41,185 bases of DNA from a virus: positions 1-41,185 of the IMG/VR virus record IMGVR_UViG_3300017964_000030. One strand, 5' to 3'. The notes under the pieces are model-generated. The model searched no databases. It saw nothing but the letters and a program-made list of their open reading frames with translations, and was not told the origin of the DNA. A program made the position numbers and the translations under genes. Below are positions 1 to 5,584 of this stretch, piece after piece. Every line of letters begins with the position of its first letter. Positions within the stretch are counted from its first letter, which is position 1.

Positions 1-42
1 AAAGCTAATAAGTTACCCGCTAAAGAAACAGATGAACCCTAA
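1..42 (+). CDS. 3' end of a gene entering from the left
   Basis: Frame 1 is open from the first base to TAA at 40-42 and encodes a 13-residue hydrophilic tail ending in KETDEP. The composition resembles a real C-terminus and nothing else explains this stretch. The fragment is too short to identify a family. It could be a chance open stretch, so confidence is low. Confidence 0.35.
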   Translation, partial: KANKLPAKETDEP

Positions 43-746
43 GAAGGTTTCCAACATAACGAGAGGCGCATTCTACATATCGAATATGCAAAAAAATGGT
101 AAACGCCTCAAAAAGTAGACGAATGACATATCGTCGAACTAAAAACATTCTTTAGGTTTTTTTTTGAAAAACTTAAAAATAAATCCATCTAACCTATTAA
201 ACGCCGCTATTGGTAGCCTATTGGGGTTCGCCCTATAGAGAACCTATATAAAAAGCGAGGCTTATTTCAGTGTTTTCGGGTGTCAGACAAGTGTTTTACA
301 TTTGTAAAACAAAGTTCCATTTTGGCAACAATACACCAAAGATAACGAGGGAAACCGAATAACAGCCTGTTTTGGTCGAAATTGACCCAGGTAGAGGACA
401 AACGGAACGGCAGGAGCGGGCGGAAGTAACCAAGGCGGAACAACATTGTTGCCGGAAGTGTATTTTCTTGTCCGAGAGTAACCTTGGTTCCGCAACTCTG
501 AATCTAATTTCAAAAGTAGACACGGAAAGCGAGTTCCTAAGTATATATAATATTAAAACATTAATACTTAGTAATAATATGCGCGTATATAGTAAGTTGT
601 TACTTACTGTCAAGAGAAAAATTCACGCCGCGTATAAATTAAAATAATTTGAACGGGCGACTTGAAGTTGTTGTTGCACCGATCATGCACTCCTACTATG
701 TAATCAAGCTAGCAAGCACGACGAGCTGTTAGCTTCATTTTTTCTG
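43..746. other. Long stretch with no convincing gene
   Basis: About 700 bases without a gene I can defend. Visible are an AU-rich hairpin with nine T's (CTAAA/TTTAG, 139-165, a possible weak terminator for the gene ending at 42), GAGGCG at 62-67 facing CGCCTC at 104-109, and an inverted pair AACCAAGG (428-435) / CCTTGGTT (482-489). There are AT-rich runs near 541-580 and one copy of the dispersed palindrome at 589-606. Open frames here on both strands overlap one another and lack Shine-Dalgarno sequences. Confidence 0.4.
589..606. promoter_or_regulatory. Dispersed palindrome, site 1
   Basis: ATAGTAA-GTTG-TTACTTA. The right arm is perfect and the left arm has two mismatches to TAAGTAA. A second, overlapping symmetry (AGTAAGT/ACTTACT, 591-608) exists because each arm is itself a 4-bp tandem repeat. 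It lies in gene-free DNA. Confidence 0.7.
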
Positions 747-752
747 TATAAT
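747..752 (+). promoter_or_regulatory. -10 element of putative promoter for the 791 gene
   Basis: A perfect TATAAT lies 2 bases before palindrome site 2 and 39 bases before the next start codon. I see no good -35 at the right distance, so the promoter may depend on an activator or may not be real. Confidence 0.4.
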
Positions 753-754
753 TA

Positions 755-772
755 TAAGTCAATACTGACTTA
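755..772. promoter_or_regulatory. Dispersed palindrome, site 2
   Basis: TAAGTCA-ATAC-TGACTTA. This is a perfect palindrome in which both arms carry the same A-to-C/T-to-G change. Such a paired substitution suggests that symmetry itself is under selection. It begins 2 bases after a TATAAT, over the expected start point, a classic operator position. Confidence 0.75.
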
Positions 773-790
773 CACTATAGGACGCTAAAC

Positions 791-1237
791 ATGGAACACA
801 ATCTAAACGAATCCAAGAGTAAAGTATTTTATCAGGAAAATTTAAGCGAGTTGCTTAAGGATCTTTCACTGGACACCTTCAAAAAAGCAATCTTTCATGA
901 TTGTTATATAACGGATGAAAAGTTCGGAGAGTCCGATCAAGATACAAAGATCATCTTTTTTGAGCTGAATGACATCATGGAGTGTCCTTTAGAGTCTCAC
1001 GAGAATATGACTTGTCTCATTGTTGAGTTAGATAAGCTCACCTTTGAAATTCACATCGACGGAAGTGTTTTCAGCGCGACTCAGTTTTTTATGCTTGATT
1101 TAGAAGACATTCACGGATGGATTGAAGATAGCAAGTATCCAGAAGTCTCTGAAGCTTGGTATGACTATCTAAAGGATACACTTTGCACTTCTATCTCTTC
1201 GAATATTGCGATCTTAAAAGAAAGTTCTGTTCACTGA
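791..1237 (+). CDS. Unknown acidic protein, 148 aa
   Basis: I do not recognise this protein. It is acidic, with no membrane segment or signal peptide; predicted structure is mixed alpha/beta, with a beta-like stretch near residues 75-100 (TCLIVELDKLTFEIHIDGSV). The start is fixed by AGGACGCTAAAC directly before ATG, a leader shared base for base with the gene at 2483 and nearly with the minus-strand gene at 1833. It is probably an early gene under palindrome site 2. An 11-bp inverted repeat (1246-1288) and a strong intrinsic terminator (1296-1319) follow, so it seems to be a single-gene unit. It could be a host-takeover protein, but nothing in the sequence proves this. Confidence 0.75.
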   Translation: MEHNLNESKSKVFYQENLSELLKDLSLDTFKKAIFHDCYITDEKFGESDQDTKIIFFELNDIMECPLESHENMTCLIVELDKLTFEIHIDGSVFSATQFFMLDLEDIHGWIEDSKYPEVSEAWYDYLKDTLCTSISSNIAILKESSVH

Positions 1238-1245
1238 TTTAAAAG

Positions 1246-1288
1246 CTTTCGGATGTGATTCTCCGCTCCAACTTCCTACATCCGAAAG
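1246..1288 (+). other. Inverted repeat after the 791 gene
   Basis: CTTTCGGATGT (1246-1256) pairs perfectly with ACATCCGAAAG (1278-1288) around a 21-base loop, 7 bases before the terminator. It may protect the 3' end of the mRNA or help termination. Confidence 0.55.
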
Positions 1289-1295
1289 TCTTTAG

Positions 1296-1319
1296 GACTC
1301 CGCAAGGAGTCTTTTTTTT
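1296..1319 (+). terminator. Intrinsic terminator
   Basis: GACTCC-GCAA-GGAGTC followed by eight T's. It closes the single-gene unit 791-1237. Confidence 0.88.
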
Positions 1320-1506
1320 GTCTGATTCACACCGAGGTTATTTCTTGCTTAATTTACATTGACTGAAGTTAGCGTCAAAGTATCCACAGAGAGCAGTCCG
1401 GTAGAACTCTGGTGTGAGGAGTTTAGAGTTAATTAGTGTCATTGTGCGCGTCGAGCTAAAACGCTCTGAGATGCGCTCTAAATAAACGGTAAAAACAGGT
1501 TGAATA

Positions 1507-1524
1507 TAAGTAAGTTATTACTTA
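1507..1524. promoter_or_regulatory. Dispersed palindrome, site 3
   Basis: TAAGTAA-GTTA-TTACTTA with perfect arms, extended by one more base pair on each side. It lies 36 bases before an orphan terminator and has no gene immediately downstream. Confidence 0.8.
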
Positions 1525-1559
1525 TTATTCTTTACCGCATAGTCATTAAATTACTCAAT

Positions 1560-1586
1560 ACCTCGGCCGCTACCGAGGTTTTTTTT
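1560..1586 (+). terminator. Orphan intrinsic terminator
   Basis: ACCTCGG-CCGCTA-CCGAGGT followed by a T run. No plus-strand gene lies between the previous terminator and this one. It also argues against the long open frame that spans it. Confidence 0.8.
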
Positions 1587-1683
1587 GGCCTGAAGAAAAG
1601 CCTCCGAAGAGGCACAGGAGAAGAAAAAGAGCGGGAGAACGCATCTCCCAAAGTGACTGCACTATGGCACAGTCGGACGCTCG

Positions 1684-1833
1684 TTAAGCTATTCGATCAA
1701 GGTATCTCAGCGCCTTGATGATCTTGTTTGTCCCAAAGAAGGGTGTGTTGTTAATGGATGCAATGAAGAAGTTGCCTTTCTGATGAATCCTAACAACACC
1801 ACGTTTTTTCTTTGCTCTGTAAATCGTTTTCAT
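1684..1833 (-). CDS. Unknown small basic protein, 49 aa
   Basis: ATG at 1833-1831 is preceded by AAAGGACGCAAACG, a Shine-Dalgarno leader nearly identical to that of the genes at 791 and 2483, which supports translation. The product is basic (MKTIYRAKKKRG at the N-terminus), with a hydrophobic middle (FFIASI, residues 22-27) and a helical, basic C-terminus. It could bind nucleic acid or host RNA polymerase, but no family is recognised. It is the only gene in its neighbourhood on this strand and ends at TAA 1686-1684. Length alone makes it easy to miss. Confidence 0.6.
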   Translation of the reverse strand: MKTIYRAKKKRGVVRIHQKGNFFIASINNTPFFGTNKIIKALRYLDRIA

Positions 1834-2031
1834 CGTTTGCGTCCTTTATATGTTTTGTTTTGATGATTCCATTAAAAGCAACTGACTCCGGTGACTCCAT
1901 GTTAGGCAGAACGAAGTTTTTCTCTGTGTGTTACCGAGGTTTCATTGTGTCATTTTGGCGACTTAAACAAGCGGAAGTGCCTGCATCAGCAAGTGAAAAT
2001 GGATGTGCTTATTAAGACAGGAGAGAAGAAA

Positions 2032-2349
2032 GTGAGCACAGTTAAACAAGTATTTCAGGACGAAATGACAGGAACATCGGTTTTCAGACAACAAGCTATT
2101 CATAACGGAGAGTCGCTTTACTTTGTCGCAGTAAGAGATAAAAGCCGAACAATGAAAGGACTTCGGTTTGAGCTGTCCGAAGAAGAGTCGAAACACCTAT
2201 TCAACGATCTTGTGAAATACATCGTAAATCACGAGCCGATGTTCGTTGAGTTGGAAGATTGGATCACTGGTAGATTGATGGAAGCTAAAGACGATCAGTT
2301 ACAACCAAGCTTCATCAAAAGCATGTTCCACCGAGTCCAAGCATCCTAG
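2032..2349 (+). CDS. Unknown protein, 105 aa
   Basis: I chose GTG at 2032 because AGGAG sits 8 bases upstream (2019-2023); an in-frame ATG at 1999 lacks a comparable site. The product begins with a beta-like segment (SVFRQQAIHNGESLYFVAVRDKS) and continues into an acidic helical half rich in Glu and Asp (ELSEEESKHLFNDLVKYI). No transmembrane segment or known motif is visible. A modest hairpin with a short T run follows the stop. Function unknown; its position among small early-type genes is the only clue. Confidence 0.65.
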   Translation: MSTVKQVFQDEMTGTSVFRQQAIHNGESLYFVAVRDKSRTMKGLRFELSEEESKHLFNDLVKYIVNHEPMFVELEDWITGRLMEAKDDQLQPSFIKSMFHRVQAS

Positions 2350-2355
2350 CAGTAG

Positions 2356-2376
2356 AGAGTCGCTTGCGGCTCTTTA
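2356..2376 (+). terminator. Weak intrinsic terminator
   Basis: AGAGTCG-(CTTG)-CGGCTCT with one G-T pair, then TTTAAG. The stem follows the 2032 gene by a few bases. The T run is short, so termination may be partial. Confidence 0.5.
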
Positions 2377-2412
2377 AGTATCACCTTGGTAAGACATTCG
2401 TTTTACAGGAAG

Positions 2413-2440
2413 TTGCCACAGTTATGAACGCCTCTATTGA
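2413..2440 (+). promoter_or_regulatory. Putative sigma70 promoter
   Basis: TTGCCA (2413-2418), a 16-bp spacer, then TATTGA (2435-2440). The palindrome site 4 starts at the very next base, so it would cover the start point. The promoter would drive the 2483-2755 gene pair. Confidence 0.45.
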
Positions 2441-2458
2441 TAAGTAATAATTTACTTA
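2441..2458. promoter_or_regulatory. Dispersed palindrome, site 4
   Basis: TAAGTAA-TAAT-TTACTTA with perfect arms. It abuts a -10-like TATTGA on its left and stands 24 bases before the start of the 2483 gene. Confidence 0.85.
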
Positions 2459-2482
2459 CAACATAACAACAGGACGCTAAAC

Positions 2483-2758
2483 ATGATCAATCTAGAAGTC
2501 TCATTCACTGACTACGGAGACGACACCTATCAAGTCGTTGTCTTCAAAGACGGACGCGGATATGGAGAGTTCAAGGTAATTGCACAAAACGAAGTGCTCA
2601 GAACCTCAGATCTAACATGGGACTTAGATCAGATGATCTATTTGGCTGAAGTTGCGGAAGAAGTGTTTGAAGAGATCAGACGTATGCGGGCATGTCGCTC
2701 ATTTGATTTCTCATTCGAAATTCAGATTCAAACCAATCAAGAGAGGATAGCGGCATGA
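2483..2758 (+). CDS. Unknown protein, 91 aa
   Basis: The start is fixed by AGGACGCTAAAC directly before ATG, the same leader as the 791 gene. Residues 1-35 alternate as beta strands with an aromatic/glycine turn (DGRGYGEF), and residues 40-70 form an acidic helix. No cysteine motif or membrane segment is seen. The stop overlaps the start of the next gene (ATGA), so the two are translationally coupled and probably work together. Function not recognised. Confidence 0.7.
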   Translation: MINLEVSFTDYGDDTYQVVVFKDGRGYGEFKVIAQNEVLRTSDLTWDLDQMIYLAEVAEEVFEEIRRMRACRSFDFSFEIQIQTNQERIAA

Positions 2759-2979
2759 TCAATCCTTCCTATTCACGAGCCGAATTTAGAGAACAGCTCG
2801 ACAAAGACATCCAGGTGTATCTTGACGCCGGAAACGCAGTTCAAATCATCGAACCTGAGTTACCACCAAAGAAACGCACCGCAAAAGACCCGGTTCAAGC
2901 TCACCGGGATGAAATTAAGCGTCAAACGCAAGAGTGGTTAGCGCCTTACTCCGATAAGCTCGGGGTAGTGCACCTGTGA
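2755..2979 (+). CDS. Unknown small protein, 74 aa
   Basis: It overlaps the preceding gene by 4 bases (ATGA) and relies on GAGAGGATAG upstream as ribosome site. The product is hydrophilic: a helix around residues 7-26 (AEFREQLDKDIQVYLDAGNA), a proline-lysine linker (PPKKR, residues 38-42) and a second helix at residues 48-65. This layout fits a small adaptor or DNA/RNA-binding protein, but I recognise no family. It closes the two-gene unit governed by site 4. Confidence 0.65.
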   Translation: MINPSYSRAEFREQLDKDIQVYLDAGNAVQIIEPELPPKKRTAKDPVQAHRDEIKRQTQEWLAPYSDKLGVVHL

Positions 2980-3032
2980 ATTTTTTCTCCTTTATTTTTT
3001 GGCTAATAATTGCTTTAATAGCCTTTGCTTAG

Positions 3033-3050
3033 TAAGTAAGGTCTTACTTA
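3033..3050. promoter_or_regulatory. Dispersed palindrome, site 5
   Basis: TAAGTAA-GGTC-TTACTTA with perfect arms. Its last base is the A of the ATG at 3050, so a transcript starting inside it would be leaderless or nearly so. The AAGG within it (3038-3041) may serve as the ribosome site for longer transcripts. Confidence 0.8.
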
Positions 3051-3352
3051 TGAAATTGAAGATTCTGTTTGCCTCAGTAGTTTACATTGAGGTTGAAGTG
3101 ATTACCGAAAACAACCAGAAAGCTCTGTGCGTTTTTCACCAGAACACTCTAACAGGAAAGATCGTTGGGGATATGGTCTTAATGAACGAAACGGGGATCG
3201 ACAAGGACAAGCTCTTGAAGGTCTGCGAAAAAGCCGTTTATAGACAATATCGAATTCATAAATCATTGGATGGCCTGAGAAACCTATCAATGAATCTAGA
3301 AAGCGAGGGGAAAAATGCTTCCAGTATGGTGGTATTGGCTTCGACTGCTTGA
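3050..3352 (+). CDS. Unknown protein, 100 aa
   Basis: I begin at ATG 3050, which directly abuts palindrome site 5. A later in-frame ATG near 3173 has a purine-rich GGGG upstream and is an alternative. Residues 2-30 alternate hydrophobic and polar residues (KILFASVVYIEVEVITE), suggesting a beta hairpin, and residues 50-90 look helical and basic. No known motif is visible. The 3' end overlaps the next gene by 38 bases in another frame. Confidence 0.5.
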   Translation: MKLKILFASVVYIEVEVITENNQKALCVFHQNTLTGKIVGDMVLMNETGIDKDKLLKVCEKAVYRQYRIHKSLDGLRNLSMNLESEGKNASSMVVLASTA

Positions 3353-3506
3353 AGCGCTGCTCGCACCGAACTATGTTGCTGTCACACGGGATTACCCGAC
3401 TTCTTCATACCAGAAGATCAGCACTTGTCAGGTGGGACATTCTTTAAGCATTCAACCGCATGATGTGGGGTCATGTATGGGGAAAGTATTTAAAGAAGAA
3501 AAGTAA
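3315..3506 (+). CDS. Unknown small protein with hydrophobic N-terminus, 63 aa
   Basis: GAGGGG lies 4 bases before ATG 3315, a strong ribosome site. Residues 2-22 are hydrophobic and tryptophan-rich (LPVWWYWLRLLEALLAPNY), enough for one membrane-interacting helix; the remainder is polar, with two cysteines (residues 38 and 54). It might be a small inner-membrane protein. It overlaps the upstream gene and is followed by a bidirectional terminator. Function unknown. Confidence 0.5.
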   Translation: MLPVWWYWLRLLEALLAPNYVAVTRDYPTSSYQKISTCQVGHSLSIQPHDVGSCMGKVFKEEK

Positions 3507-3541
3507 GAATATTGCACCTGTCAATTGCAAAATTCAGATGT

Positions 3542-3567
3542 AAAAGGCCAGCTTATGTTGGCCTTTT
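3542..3567. terminator. Bidirectional intrinsic terminator
   Basis: AAAAGGCCAGC-TTAT-GTTGGCCTTTT forms an 11-bp stem with one G-T pair. Both flanks have a four-base A/T run, so it can serve plus-strand genes ending at 3506 and minus-strand reading frames ending at 3592. Confidence 0.75.
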
Positions 3568-3591
3568 GCGTGTCTGGATATAACCAAGGTG

Positions 3592-3684
3592 TTAATGGGT
3601 CTCTGGCAACCAGGCATCTCGTTTATCTGTTCCTGGCATTCCGGCATTCATCGACCAACAACCCCACGCCGGGTCGCTTCCCAT
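3592..3684 (-). CDS. Possible micro-protein, 30 aa
   Basis: ATG at 3684 follows ACCAAGGTCACA, giving AAGGT as ribosome site. The product (MGSDPAWGCWSMNAGMPGTD at the start) is rich in Gly, Trp and Met. It lies just before a bidirectional terminator and just after another tiny frame on the same strand. The local base composition is richer in G+C than the surroundings. It may be real or chance; no family is recognised. Confidence 0.35.
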   Translation of the reverse strand: MGSDPAWGCWSMNAGMPGTDKRDAWLPETH

Positions 3685-3695
3685 TGTGACCTTGG

Positions 3696-3809
3696 TTAAG
3701 TCATTTCCCTCTTGCCCAGGTGTGCCAGCCACACAACGACAATCTTCCCGTCACCCAGGTAGACCGATCCCAGAACAATGTCACCTTGGTTAACCTTGGT
3801 AAAGCTCAA
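3696..3809 (-). CDS. Possible micro-protein, 37 aa
   Basis: The frame opens after a stop near 3820 and offers TTG at 3809 as the first usable start, with a weak GAGA upstream. The product alternates strongly hydrophobic beta-like stretches with glycine turns (GDIVLGSVYLGDGKIVVVWL), which is protein-like rather than random. The stop is 11 bases before the next tiny frame, as in an operon. The start codon is uncertain. Confidence 0.35.
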   Translation of the reverse strand: MSFTKVNQGDIVLGSVYLGDGKIVVVWLAHLGKREMT

Positions 3810-3943
3810 TATCTCTCAAAGACACAATTTGCCACGCTAACTCATAACAGCAGTGTTTCTGCTCGCGGAGATAGATTCACCGCTCATGCGCTCTAGAATT
3901 CGTCTTAACAACAGAAGATCAACAAAACAAAGGAACAAACACT

Positions 3944-4135
3944 ATGAGAGGTGTAAACAGCTATCAGTCACTTGTGGATTCATTCAATCGAGCCAGTGTT
4001 ATGCAATGCAAAGACGCCTGTGGAGATCAGTCCCGTGGATCAATTCAAACCGAGTTAGAGGAGACTCTCGAAAGTCATCAGTTTGACCAAGACAACAGAA
4101 GAGGATTGCCGTTTAAGATAAAGCCGCCTAAGTGA
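3944..4135 (+). CDS. Unknown small hydrophilic protein, 63 aa
   Basis: AAAGGAAC lies about 9 bases before ATG 3944. The product is hydrophilic, with a helical N-terminal half (YQSLVDSFNRASVMQCKDAC, residues 6-25, including two cysteines four residues apart) and an acidic middle. A longer frame in another register overlaps it but lacks a ribosome site. A structured RNA candidate begins 8 bases after the stop. Function not recognised. Confidence 0.6.
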   Translation: MRGVNSYQSLVDSFNRASVMQCKDACGDQSRGSIQTELEETLESHQFDQDNRRGLPFKIKPPK

Positions 4136-4142
4136 TTCGCAA

Positions 4143-4212
4143 GACGCAGGGAAGGGTAAGATAGAACACTCCGGTTCTTCATGATCCCATCGGAGACGCC
4201 CTTCCTGTCGTC
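4143..4212. ncRNA. Structured RNA candidate
   Basis: A 13-bp helix with one bulge on each side is formed by GACG-CAGG-(G)-AAGGG (4143-4156) and CCCTT-CCTG-(T)-CGTC (4199-4212). Inside it AGAAC (4163-4167) pairs with GTTCT (4174-4178), presenting the loop ACTCCG, whose CTCCG is complementary to CGGAG at 4191-4195. This allows an H-type pseudoknot or, alternatively, a larger nested hairpin. No T run follows, so it is not a simple terminator. The strand is undetermined; the plus strand is more likely, as the 3' region of the 3944 gene transcript. Confidence 0.5.
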
Positions 4213-4283
4213 CACCACTCACGCTTAGTCTCACAATATAGGGAACGGCTCTATCTAGTAACATCTCCGGTCAATTCAATCGT

Positions 4284-4424
4284 CAAATGATAACTCCCTC
4301 AAACAAGGTCAACCTCATTTGCATTTGAGAATAACCTCAAATGAGGGAGCACCTCATTTAGCATCATCATTTCATTTAACAGTTATTCATATTTAATAGT
4401 TATTCTCAATTGAGAATAACCTCA
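4284..4424. repeat. Operator-like repeat cluster
   Basis: This holds CTCCCTCA (4294-4301) facing TGAGGGAG (4342-4349), CCTCATTTG (4313-4321) facing CAAATGAGG (4338-4346), and a direct repeat TTGAGAATAACCTCA at 4325-4339 and 4410-4424. It also holds a perfect 22-bp palindrome at 4399-4420 (GTTATTCTCAA and its complement). The shared word is TTGAG/CTCAA. It lies about 100 bases upstream of the strong promoter of the 4629 gene and fits a multi-site regulator region or a replication origin. Confidence 0.6.
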
Positions 4425-4488
4425 TCAAACTTAGCTATATAGATAGCAGTTAGAACGCATTTTATAGAGGTAAAACTTTTTTTAAAAA

Positions 4489-4506
4489 AAAGTAAGTTTT
4501 TACTTA
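4489..4506. promoter_or_regulatory. Dispersed palindrome, site 6
   Basis: AAAGTAA-GTTT-TTACTTA, one mismatch in the outer left position. It ends 8 bases before the -35 element of the 4629 promoter, an upstream position more typical of activator binding than of simple blocking. Confidence 0.75.
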
Positions 4507-4514
4507 TTTTTTGC

Positions 4515-4543
4515 TTGACGCTTTTTGAATATTCAAATAATAT
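4515..4543 (+). promoter_or_regulatory. Strong sigma70 promoter of the 4629 gene
   Basis: TTGACG (4515-4520), exactly 17 bp, then TAATAT (4538-4543), preceded by an A/T tract that could act as an UP element. This is the best sigma70 promoter on the plus strand of the window. The expected start point is about 4550. Confidence 0.75.
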
Positions 4544-4550
4544 GAGTATC

Positions 4551-4593
4551 AGAAAGTGAGGAAACAGAGACTAATCAACTCTATCCACTTTCT
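4551..4593 (+). other. 5'-terminal leader hairpin
   Basis: AGAAAGTG (4551-4558) pairs with CACTTTCT (4586-4593). It would sit at the extreme 5' end of the transcript, a placement known to protect mRNAs from RNase E. Confidence 0.5.
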
Positions 4594-4628
4594 ACTAAAC
4601 AAATTACTCTCTTTAAGGAATTAAAATC

Positions 4629-5294
4629 ATGAACAAATCTATCTCTTTCGAAAACACTCTAAATCGCGTAGCTCGTGCTGAGAACAATGTAGAAGCTCTT
4701 AACAAGCTAGACACTACAAAGCTATCAAAGAACGCTCAAAACTTTGTTGAGGACGTTCTAAGCTACGCTGAGATCGTTATCGAACAAGCTAACAAGATCT
4801 ACACAAAACTAAATGAAGTCGAAGATCTAGCAGCAAAAGACGAGCTAACAAAAGAGCTTTCACGCTACGCTACAGAAGCGGAGTATTGCGCTAAGATCTC
4901 ACAACTTTCTGAGGATGCTATCAAGTCACTAGCAAGCAAGCTAACAGCAGAACAGTTCAAAGATTTTGCGCGTGAAGAGCGTAAACACGTTCTTTCTATC
5001 ATTGAAGCACTGAAAACAAAGGACGCTAAAAAGCTATCCAAAACAAACGCGCTTCCTTTTGTCGCGACTTTGAAAGAGCTAGCGAAGAGCAATAAGAGCA
5101 AGTTTTCACGAAACAAACTAACACGAGCTTTTGAACATGCAACAAACAGACAATCGGACTCAACAATTAAATACGCTTTCGCTTTAGGAATCATTAAAGA
5201 AGTAGAAGAGCTACGCGACGGACGAACAATTACAGATCGTAACTTCGAGATTGATTTTGATAATGCGACTACTAAAGCGCTTCTCAAGCTATAA
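4629..5294 (+). CDS. Unknown helical protein, 221 aa, probably highly expressed
   Basis: AAGGA lies before ATG 4629. The product is almost entirely alpha-helical by composition (Ala, Leu, Lys, Glu; heptad-like spacing around residues 15-110), with no membrane segment or signal peptide. The last 60 residues carry a basic segment (SNKSKFSRNKLTRAFEHATN) and a final acidic turn. A consensus promoter, a 5' hairpin, a clean ribosome site and a strong UUCG-loop terminator suggest abundant early expression. That would fit a host-takeover or nucleic-acid-coating protein, but I recognise no family. It stands alone as a single-gene unit beneath a complex regulatory region. Confidence 0.85.
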   Translation: MNKSISFENTLNRVARAENNVEALNKLDTTKLSKNAQNFVEDVLSYAEIVIEQANKIYTKLNEVEDLAAKDELTKELSRYATEAEYCAKISQLSEDAIKSLASKLTAEQFKDFAREERKHVLSIIEALKTKDAKKLSKTNALPFVATLKELAKSNKSKFSRNKLTRAFEHATNRQSDSTIKYAFALGIIKEVEELRDGRTITDRNFEIDFDNATTKALLKL

Positions 5295-5309
5295 GAATAG
5301 CGACTGGAT

Positions 5310-5336
5310 AAGGGACTCTTCGGAGTCCCTTTTTTG
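5310..5336 (+). terminator. Strong intrinsic terminator
   Basis: AAGGGACTC-TTCG-GAGTCCCTT with a stable UUCG tetraloop, running into a T tract. It ends the 4629 unit. Confidence 0.92.
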
Positions 5337-5460
5337 TGTCTGAAATTTGTTTGTAGGATTGTAGGACAAAGAGGAGGAAATCTTAAAAAGTGAAAGTCCT
5401 AGAAAAAAGGTAAAAAATAGTAACCCCCTCCCGCCATTGTGCCACCATTTTCGCAACTAC

Positions 5461-5580
5461 TAACCTTACACAGCCACACCAGATCTCACCGTTAACGCAT
5501 AACCTTACAGAGCCGCATTTTTCACCAGATCGCAACCTTACACGACCAGCCCAGACTTCGAGTTATGCGTTAACCTTACA
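5461..5580. repeat. Four-copy repeat block with inverted 13-mer
   Basis: AACCTTACA occurs four times (about 5462, 5501, 5534 and 5572), three of them as TAACCTTACA. CACCAGATC occurs twice (5477-5485, 5523-5531). GTTAACGCATAAC (5491-5503) and its exact reverse complement (5562-5574) flank the third copy. Spacings of 33-39 bases are about three to four helical turns. There is no coding potential. It could be an origin, a partition or attachment-like site, or a protein-binding array. Confidence 0.6.
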
Positions 5581-5584
5581 TGAC

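Larger units (their letters stand above)
1320..1683. other. Gene-free stretch with possible small RNA
   Basis: There is no credible gene here. In order come TTGACT-16-TATCCA (1359-1386, a weak promoter candidate), nested complementary segments TTTAGAG/CTCTAAA (1422-1428/1476-1482), GCGC/GCGC (1446-1449/1473-1476) and GAGC/GCTC (1453-1456/1463-1466), palindrome site 3, then an intrinsic terminator at 1560-1586. A terminator with no gene upstream suggests a non-coding transcript of up to about 190 nt, or a much shorter one starting at site 3. Confidence 0.4.

Noticed and set aside
283-647. Three overlapping open frames on both strands
   Set aside because: They overlap one another, lack ribosome sites and have low-complexity or unlikely composition. 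The region instead shows inverted repeats and a palindrome site.
1379-1388. Single DnaA-box-like word (GTATCCACA)
   Set aside because: Only one near-match with no partner boxes, so it is not enough for an origin.
1500-1718. Plus-strand frame starting at TTG 1500
   Set aside because: It contains palindrome site 3 and a strong intrinsic terminator (1560-1586) and overlaps the better-supported minus-strand 49-residue gene.
1812-2015. Plus-strand frame with a hydrophobic start
   Set aside because: It has no ribosome site, is partly antisense to the 1684-1833 gene, and runs into the leader of the 2032 gene.
3853-4086. Plus-strand frame overlapping the 3944 gene
   Set aside because: It has no ribosome site and very high Arg/Ser content; the other frame has a clear AAAGGAA and a balanced product.
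4865-5287. Long minus-strand frame opposite the 4629 gene
   Set aside because: It is a Ser/Ala/Leu-rich shadow of a strongly coding plus-strand gene and has no ribosome site.
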